Source: Aplectana chamaeleonis
Taxonomy: Eukaryota; Nematoda; Chromadorea; Rhabditida; Cosmocercidae
NCBI GenBank assembly: GCA_029168955.1
Contig: JAPDOI010000131.1
Location: forward strand, 1,256,001 to 1,320,000
DNA: 64,000 nt
Direction: 5' to 3'
Below the pieces are notes generated by a model. That model worked only from the letters and a program-made list of their open reading frames with translations, made no database searches and was not told where the DNA came from. Positions 56,564-64,000 of this stretch are shown piece after piece. The stretch's first letter is position 1. Each line of letters starts with the position of its first letter. Both the position numbers and the translations under genes were made by a program.

Positions 56564-59551
56564 TTATACGAGACGATCCGGCGTTCTTCTTAGTATAGCT
56601 CGAGCAGTCGAAGTCGACTTTCCATTGCTGCTTGAGATTTGAGATAGCGTTGGGAGATGCTGGCACCTCTCTTGTGTCAAGCGTTGATGTACTGCGTCGA
56701 TTTCCTCGTAAAGATCTTCGTTATGGCCTACACGCAGCCAGAAATATCGAAGCAAACGCCTAAAAAGCTTCCTCTCCGTGCAATCCAACCTTTCCATCTG
56801 CGTCTTTGGTGCTGCCTACGTCTCCGGTCCGTAAATAATGATAGGGCGAATAGCGGATGGGTACACGCGCAACTTGACTTCCTTCGCGATGGGAGTAGAC
56901 CACAAACACTTGGTTAAGCAATTGAATGCAGACGTAGCTTCCGCACATCGTTGTCGAATATCCGCTGCATAACTACCATGGTTCTTCAGCAAACAGCCCA
57001 AATAACAGAAATCATCCAAAAGTTTGATGCGTTGTCCGTCCACACAAACTCCCGTTGAAGGCCTTTGAGAGACCCACATCTGCTTGCATTTGTCGGGACG
57101 AAGGCGAAGTCCATAGGCTGCGGCATACTTCGATACGAGAAACTTTTGCAGTTTTGCGTTGTTTTCAGCGAATTACACAATGTCGTCGGCGTACTCCAGG
57201 TCGACAAGGGAGCGTCCTGATGGTGTTAGGATCACATCCGCAGAAAACTGTTTTGCAACTCTGCGCAAGATGTCATCAACGGCGAAGTTGAAAAAAAAAG
57301 ATCCCGCAACGGCTCCTTGCCTTACTCCTGTTTTCACCTCGAAAGCTGACGTAAATCCGACAGGTGTACGAACTGCTGCTGCTGTTCCTCGGTTCATGTC
57401 CTCGACTAACCGATCATACTTTTCCGGGACTCTATCTGCTCGCACAGCGTTGAGCAATCGATCACGATGAGAAGAGTCAAACGCGGCTTCAAAGTCCAAA
57501 AGAGCAAGCTGTAATGGCTTCGAATACCGCTGCCACGATTCAGTTACTCTTTTCACGCCGAACACTTGGTCGATGGTCGATCTTCCAGCTCGAAAACAGG
57601 CTTGCTCATCTCTGGTCGTTCCTTCACAATGTTTGATAAGTCGCTCGAGAATGATACGTTCTGAAACCTTGTACATGACACGAAGTAGAGAGATTCCTCT
57701 GTAGTTCTTAGGATCCGTGACGGATAGCTTTTTGTGAAGAGGTACGATGATCGCATGTCTCCACGAATCGGGTACCCTTTCGCTCATCCATATGGCACGG
57801 ATGGTGTTGGTCATTTCACGAATCTCAGACGGAGGAAGAGCTTTCGGCATTTCAGCAGTGATGTTGTCATCTCTACCTGCCTTTCCATTCTCCATTTTCC
57901 GGACACAATCCAAAACTTCAGACTCAGTCGGCGGTTCCTCATTGACATCGTAATGTGCTCTCTGAACATGCGGGAGCTCAGGTACTGATGGCGCTGGACG
58001 ATTCAGTAATGGACTGAAGTAATTCTTCCATATTGGCAGCGTCGCATCACCAACTGCAACTTCAACTCCATTGGTAGTGTTCAAGACATAAGAACATATC
58101 TTCCTCTTCCCGCTATACTGTCACAGCTACCTGTAGGCTTTCCTCGGATTCTTCTCCTCCCAAGCCTTCCCGAACTCTTTAGTTCTACACGTCCACTCTC
58201 GTTCGCGGTCACTTTGAAGCTGCCGACGCAACTTCCGCTTCAGACGCTTCTCCTCCACGGAGTTTCCTGCAGTTCGGAGAGCACATACCTTGTTGTAAGT
58301 AGACGTCGTTTCCTCTGAGATGTAGGCGAATTTCTTCTTAGGCTGCACAACCGGGGGTGCCTCTTTCGCAGCGTCCTGAAAGCACTTGACAAAAGAAGCC
58401 GCATCGCAAAGTTTCTTTTTCGTCCGTACTCCGATGTGAATAGAAACGCATTGTCTAAAATTCCTTCTGCATTCTTCATCTCTGAGACTAGTCATGTCAA
58501 TCCTCTGGAGAGGCTGAGCCCCACGCTTCCTCTTATGAATCCTCGTAGTGAAGTTCAACAGAACAGGACGGTGATCCGAATCGAACGCGACATCTCACAC
58601 AGCTGTAGATCTTCGAATGTCCGATACTAAAATATTCTTCTTCAGAACATAGTCGAGCTGTGGTTTCAAAGTTGTCATCTTCCGCTTCCGCTACCCCTCT
58701 GGAGATAGCTGGATTGGTCCCTGCCACGTAAGCTGATGGCGGCGATGATTCCTCTTGAATGCCGATGCAATAATCAGACCACTGCGTTCACTAAAGTCGA
58801 CAAGGCGGTAGCCATTGTCCGATGTTTGCTCCACTGGATAGAACCATTTACCGAGTACTTCGGATTCCTGATCGAGTCCCATCTTCGCATTTGCGTCGAT
58901 TCCCACGACAACAGCATGTTGACAAGGTATCCTGGCCAGCAACGTATTGAGTTCCTCATAAAACGCATCCTTCGAATTGTCTTCGGCGGTTTCAGTGGGC
59001 GCATGAGCACTCACTATCCACAGATTGAATCCTCTGTGATCCCGCAATCGTACGAATGCATTCCTACACGACGTTGAGCCGAATTCCTCGATCATATCAT
59101 TGTAGTCCTTCCTTACAGCTATCGCGCAGCCTCCCACTCTCCTATCGTCAGCGTCACCACAGTAGATGGTGTACTCTCCGACGCTCATGACGGGTCTATC
59201 CTTGAGGCGGGTTTCCTGCAAAGCAGCAAACGGTGCATGGAAATAGCTCAGAAGTCTGGATACAGTTTTTTGGATATCACTCGACAGCGATCGACAGTTC
59301 AGGGTGGCGAAATTGTGGCTTGTGGCCAAAGACTCCATGAACTCCTTAGGTACGGATCCTAAGGTTGTATGGACCAGAGGCCTTAGTGTCCGGACGGCGA
59401 CACCTTTATGCAATGTATGGGATACTTTCGCGATATAGTTGTGCACGCTATATCGCTCGAACGTTTCCTGTGTACACTCAAACGTCTGCTGAGTTCAGTA
59501 GACGCTGGGGCACCAACGAGCAGGCACCAACAGACTTGTATACACACCCCC
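56564..59551 (-). pseudogene. RTE-type non-LTR retrotransposon, nearly full length, inactive
   Basis: Minus-strand element encoding an endonuclease-reverse transcriptase that would copy its RNA into nicked DNA. The 5' leader (59551-59447) matches the fragment at 16204-17038. The endonuclease follows: TLNCRSLSSDIQKT, LQETRLKDRPV, GGCAIAVRKD, SAHAPTETAEDN, VVGIDANAKMG and, near 58600, AFDSDH. After a basic linker comes the reverse transcriptase: NGKAGRDDNITAEM, PLHKKLSVTDPKNYRGISLL, DFEAAFDSSH, GVRQGAVAG and YADDIV. The C-terminus has PDKCKQMWVSQRP and LDCTERKLFRRLLRYFW. All parts lie in one reading frame, broken only by stops at 58691-58693, about 58595, about 58122-58130 (two), 57173-57175 (directly after YADDIV) and 56816-56818. 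The 3' end is cut at RTPDRLV, next to a TTAA-element-like end (GCATCGTTCGCGATG). Clearly non-functional. Confidence 0.92.
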
Positions 59552-61385
59552 TATTTTTGATGTGCAAAGGATATTCAAAAGTTCAAAGCTGTTTGAATCT
59601 GAATTTCATTATTAGAGCAGGCGCTGAGTATAGCCTATAACGAAATCTCTCGTACACGTCACTCGCAGATGAATAATTATCAAAACTAGCGAGCCAATCA
59701 AAGGACATGAGACATGCATTCAATGCGACGTAATCGGAGTTCACGTATTCCGGCAAAGGTGGAGATTCAGCACATGAAAACGTTTTGCGCACAGAAAATG
59801 AGACAATTTTCTGATAATAGTTTGCAAAAGGAGGAAGGATGGAGACATCTGATACTATTGGTGACGAGGCCAAAATAAGATCCAGAATATTTTCACAATG
59901 TGTTGGTAGAATAACGGGCAGCAAGAGTCCAGAGTTTTCAAAAAAAATCTACAAATACTGATGCGGATGGATTGAGAGGGTTCCGAGTCGTCCAATCTAC
60001 TTTCAAGTTGAAATCACCAAGAAGGAGGGTGTCTCGCCGAACGGAAACGAAATCGAAAAATTGGTCAATTCATACTCTAAGAGAACTGGCCGCAATCGCC
60101 CCGCGATCGTACCGCAATCGTGCCTCAACGGTCCCGGCCGGAGCCGCAGAGGCACGATTGCGGTACGACTGTGGGGCGATTGCAGGCAGCCACGACCTTG
60201 CCGCAATAGCCCCGCAATCGTACCGCAATAGCGCTCTCGTCTCAGCTTTGGCGCTCCTGCTGAGCCTATAATTTTCTTTCCAAGCCATTTCTGCTATCAC
60301 CGAGTCATTATTGGCCACGTCTTCTAAATTCTTACACAATCTACACTGAATAAAGTATCTTCCCGTGGCCCATAGATTTATTTCACTATCAGTACCATTA
60401 TTCACACACTGGACGCCAAAGAATTGGCTGCCTGAACCACGAATACATGCTATGTAGTTACGTCGGCGCTATAGTTCACGAGAAAACACACCTACATGGT
60501 TTTACATGCAGCTATTTGCTCCTACATATCTCTTCTCCGATGAACTTGTTGCTATTTTGGAAGTCTATTTATTTTTGGTATGGAACGATTACACTCAATT
60601 TTTTTTGTCACAGTAGAATCAATAAAATTTTCATTACTTCCACAGAGTAATTCAGGTCTATCCGAATGAGACTGCTCGCCCACGCGGCCGGTGGGCAAGT
60701 TGGCCGGCCGCGCGAAGATTTTTTTTTTGGATTCATGAATAGATTACCACGAATATCAGACAAAGTGGAAACAATATTCCAGTTAGCTGTATCTCAGTCG
60801 TCGGTCAGCTCGTCTGAAAATTCGGCGCTTTGGCGGAGGCTCTGAGTGCATACTTATCGCAACGAGCCAGACGCGACGTAATGCTTCTGTCATCTATAAC
60901 GACCGAAAATCGATATTGCTGATATGCACTGGTCGCAACGCGGGGAAGTGATGCACTAGGTTTCGACACGATGCTCTTCGTTGCGCAGAGGCTGACCGCG
61001 TGGGTGGAGCGGCTCATTATTTTACCAGGCTTTAGGTAATCAATGAGTGTCGTCTCAAAGTGGGAAAAGCTTTGGTAAGAGACCAGAGAAGGAAAAGACT
61101 TCGTATCGTCCTAGTGGAGTGAATATTCAACTTAATGAAGGCAACTTAGGGGAGCAGCAACCGAAGAAGAGTAAGTCTTTTGCTTGCAACACCAAATTAA
61201 TATACCGGATTTTCTCTTCTAGAGGTGCATGCACTTCTAATCCTCAGGCCTCTATTTTAGATGTACTTCAATTAGAGGTGTATTCAAATAGAGGGTGTGC
61301 TTGTAATTCTCAGAGACCCGTCTTTTTGGTGTACCTCTATGACAGGTGTACTTCTAATAGGAGGTGTACTTCTAGCATTTCGACG
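59552..61385. other. Gene-free stretch with a GC-rich hairpin
   Basis: The segment 60086-60185 forms a hairpin, with GGCCGCAATCGCCCC / GGGGCGATTGCAGGC arms and CGATTGCGGTACG inside, and a further partial copy of the CGCAATCGTACCGCAAT words follows to 60240. The segment about 60810-60990 matches the repeat near 3640-3960. An open frame at 61047-61541 has no ATG start in frame and no domain; its first 120 bp look protein-like (GVNIQLNEGNLGEQQPKK before a GTAAGT), but no acceptor site or family supports an exon. Confidence 0.4.
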
Positions 61386-61461
61386 AACAAATCCCAGATT
61401 CGTTTTCAGCACCCTAGAATACCCTTACATACAAGTTTTGAGCAAATTCGTTTGCGCGTAA

Positions 61462-62345
61462 TCAATGCGACTGGAGCATTTTGGGGGAGAAAGCCTGCGC
61501 TACGGAACACACCAGCATCAGCGCACTCAAATCTTCATTGAAGAGCGCAGTAATCCATAACGCTGAGATCTGGAGTTTGCTGGCCATGAAATCCGGTAGT
61601 TTCTCACGACAACAATGCTGGACCATCTTAGACCCGTGAGCTGGAGCCCAATCTTGTTGGAACATCCATTATCCTCCCTTTTAATGTTGCATCAACCACA
61701 GTAACATATACTGCCCAAGAATGGCTTACAGATAGGTGTCAGCCTCGATTTTCACACCTTTTTCAACAAAAGCGAGAGGCGTGCGAACCACTACGAAAGC
61801 GTTGTGTTTTTCTCTGCGCGAAACGATTCTTCTGCCTTGGTAGCTTGCTCACTGTCATGTGCAAGCAACCAGGCTGTTGTAGCTCTGTTCCACGTTAAAC
61901 AGCTTTCATCTGTGAAAAGCATCCTCAAGTGCAGATTTTTTTCCGGCCCGCCGCAGTAGTCCTTTACATTTCGTTACTATCCCCTTCTTTTCTGCATCGC
62001 TCAGGCCATGTCTCTTTTGCAGCTTGTAGGGACTCATATGGACTTACTCCTCGACCAACTTCCCCACGGTTCCCTCCGACACGTTCAAGTCTTGAGCTAT
62101 TTCTCTCATACATACTCCTCGTGGTTTTGCGTTTGATGGGCCTCTTCCGAATTTTTCTCAGACGTCTTGTCGCTACAGTCACCGTACGTACTGGAGGAAT
62201 ACGGCCACAAAGCGTACTCCAATTGATTGCACCGCAGGCGGTCTGGCGGGGAACTTTGAGAAGACGAGCGATCCTCGAAGCTGAATGGTCGGCACTTCTG
62301 AGCTGAAGAATTGCGGCCCTTTTCGGATTCGAAGCTACCATGCTC
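61462..62345 (-). pseudogene. Tc1/mariner-family transposase, inactive
   Basis: Minus-strand remnant of a DDE/D transposase. The N-terminal helix-turn-helix reads KRAAILQLRSADHSASRIAR and LLKVPRQT (62341 leftward), followed after a frameshift by REIAQDLNVSEGTVGKLVEE. The catalytic domain is recognisable as LFTDES (first acidic residue, about 61920), TPLAFVEKGVKIEADTYL (about 61790, ending in a stop), FQQDWAPAHG (second acidic residue, about 61660) and, in another frame, PDLSVMDY (third acidic residue, about 61560). Several frameshifts and stops make it dead. I could not identify its terminal inverted repeats. The family is common in nematodes; it may be related to the source of the TA-flanked MITEs here, but nothing links them directly. 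Confidence 0.8.
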
Positions 62346-62411
62346 TAAAAAGCTAATGTGAGACCCCCCGATTTTGTGTAGGAATTGGGAAGGGTTTAGC
62401 CTTGCGAACAC

Positions 62412-64000
62412 ACCACAAGCGAGTCAGGAAAATCAAAACCTCACTTTCAAATGCGCGCATTAAAAGTGTACGGGTATTTAATACGCACCCTGTAGAGTGT
62501 TTAGGAATACGAAGTCACATATTTAACCAGGCGGAGAATAATTTTCAGCTGGCCCATTCCAAACCTCTTGCAGTATCAAACTCCACAACTCCAAGCCCTC
62601 TTTCATCAGACTGCGTATATCTCATGATTAGCTTGTTTTCCCATTACTGCAACATGCACTATCAAAGTTCGCATTTGCATGAAAGTCTAACGTAGGCGTG
62701 TTTTCTGCTAGTAGTAATAATAATGTGTTGAATTCTTCCACATATTTCATAAAGCTCTATTTGTTTCCACACTTATGGTTCATGAAGAAAGGGAAGCTGT
62801 TCGTGTGGAAGGAATTTTTTTAGGTTCTCCTTCGAGAATCCGCCACCTATCCTCTGTAAAACGTCGTAATTCTCACGACTCAACACTCGAGTGGCGCGGG
62901 CAATTCTGCTCCCTCCGTCTGTCAAGCGCTCTCCGACTGTCTCTAGCCGTCCCTCCGCACCAGAACGCGTAGAAACCACGGTCAGAATTAAGCGGTTTTA
63001 TAGCCTTCACCCAGCTGGAAAACATATTGAAGAACAGACTTTTCCAGTTAAAAATTGCTCTGACTGGTTATCCATCGAGATCTTTTAGGGTAGTTCAAGA
63101 TATAATCCTACTAGCGTGCGTGCGTAAGTGGTTGTTCGGGAGCTATTTAGATTTCCAATATCTTCCCAGGTCTAATGTGATGTTATCTTCCGTTTCCTAG
63201 CTCCGATGTCTGGACGCACATCCGAGTCTCCTTTAAGCGTCATGTTATGATAGCGCTCCTAGGCAAAACCCATGTGAAAGCGGATATGGATTTTCACTGT
63301 CTTTCCTTACTCTACATGGCTGCTTTTTGTCTTGTGTAGAGGTAACCGCTATTTACAAATCAGTTGCTCGACAAATGGTTGTTCAATTCGCTACCCGTAT
63401 TGTTTTATAGGTAACTTGCTTTGTATTTATTTTTTCGTCAAGCTTATTGCTTTGAGCTCACTCGATTCTGCCGAGCCTCTTTGGCATCGCGACTCCACCT
63501 CGACTCAGAAGCGATATTGCGGTACAACGAATGGTCTCCACCATACACCTTCGTTACGTAATGATAAGAACCGGTGGATTCTCTTCAGCTCGCTCGTGGC
63601 TCCCGCGTTTTGTAATCCGAACGTCGAAGTGCTAGTTCAAAGAAGATTGGAAGACTATCCGTCATTCCATAACGATCACCGTAATTTGTCAACAAAAATG
63701 CCTACTTCAGAGTCTGAAATGATCAGAATGTATCACGCAAATCTGTTCTGTCAAGCGCCAGAAACCTGGAAGCCAAAGCTCCGATAGTTTTTCCGTCTGT
63801 GGAAGGTCAAGAGGCAGTCGAGCAGACTTTGAAGGCGGAACATTCCACGTTTCGCTTCTCGGAAACCTGATTTTAGTGCGTGCATTCTTAAGAGGTTCAC
63901 CTTCGGTTTGCTCTGTTTGAGATTAAAAAACAGTGTCGGAATGCAGGTTTTCGAGTTTTCGTATTTTCCACTTCTTCCTGGTACCTACATACAGTGTGCG
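62412..64000. other. Window end; no supported gene
   Basis: A 151-codon plus-strand open frame at 63332-63787 contains SSLVAPAFCNPNVEVLVQRR, faintly like the C-terminal part of 2-oxoglutarate/iron oxygenases, but too little is conserved to call it. No introns, promoter or repeats were recognised. It could be an exon of a gene running beyond the window. Confidence 0.3.

Noticed and set aside
63332..63787. Possible oxygenase-like exon
   Set aside because: Only a short string (APAFCNPN) recalls iron/2-oxoglutarate oxygenases. The catalytic residues and fold context are missing, so no function is assigned.

Overview
The window looks like repeat-rich intergenic DNA from a nematode, most likely a clade V strongylid such as a hookworm (Necator/Ancylostoma type). 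Three things point that way: RTE-type retrotransposon copies whose protein resembles those I know from hookworms; a nematode-style astacin C-terminus (EGF-like plus CUB) with introns of only 42-57 nt; and a very high density of foldback and MITE-like DNA transposons. I see no intact host protein-coding gene. The only host-gene-like locus is a decayed astacin fragment on the minus strand at 51.2-52.0 kb.

Layout. 0-8.9 kb: short TTAA-flanked terminal-inverted-repeat (TIR) elements, foldbacks and a 42-bp minisatellite. 8.9-14.2 kb: the endonuclease region of a non-LTR retrotransposon, split by a 4,430-bp near-perfect palindrome with a TA target duplication. 15-22 kb: a tRNA-like sequence, a 5' fragment of an RTE element, and several MITEs of Tc1/mariner, hAT and TTAA types. 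24.1-26.6 kb: a nest of four TIR elements. 26.9-29.7 kb: a large inverted repeat with mirrored tRNA-like sequences; a hAT-like element sits in its right arm. 30.1-43.4 kb: two related composites (5.4 and 7.4 kb), each holding a huge array of one 42-bp satellite (about 104 and 152 units). 43.6-50.8 kb: more MITEs. 51.2-52.0 kb: astacin-like pseudogene. 54.2-54.9 kb: a ~135-bp tandem repeat. 56.6-59.6 kb: a nearly full-length dead RTE copy. 61.4-62.4 kb: a dead Tc1/mariner-type transposase.

The most unusual feature is the satellite pair. Each 42-bp unit carries the perfect 14-bp palindrome TGATGACGTCATCA, which contains the CRE core TGACGTCA, next to the interrupted dyad ATGTA-AAG-TACAT. That gives roughly 250 CRE-like sites. 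Both arrays share the same left flank, which starts with a strong 23-nt hairpin, and the same right flank, which ends in an inverted-repeat module whose central loop is flipped between the copies. The satellite therefore appears to be the expanded middle of a mobile element, possibly Helitron/Helentron-like. The very long open frames in the arrays exist only because 42 is a multiple of three and the unit has few stops; I do not call them genes.

The features do not form pathways or operons. They record successive insertions, and several insertion events can be ordered from nesting, target duplications and restored reading frames.
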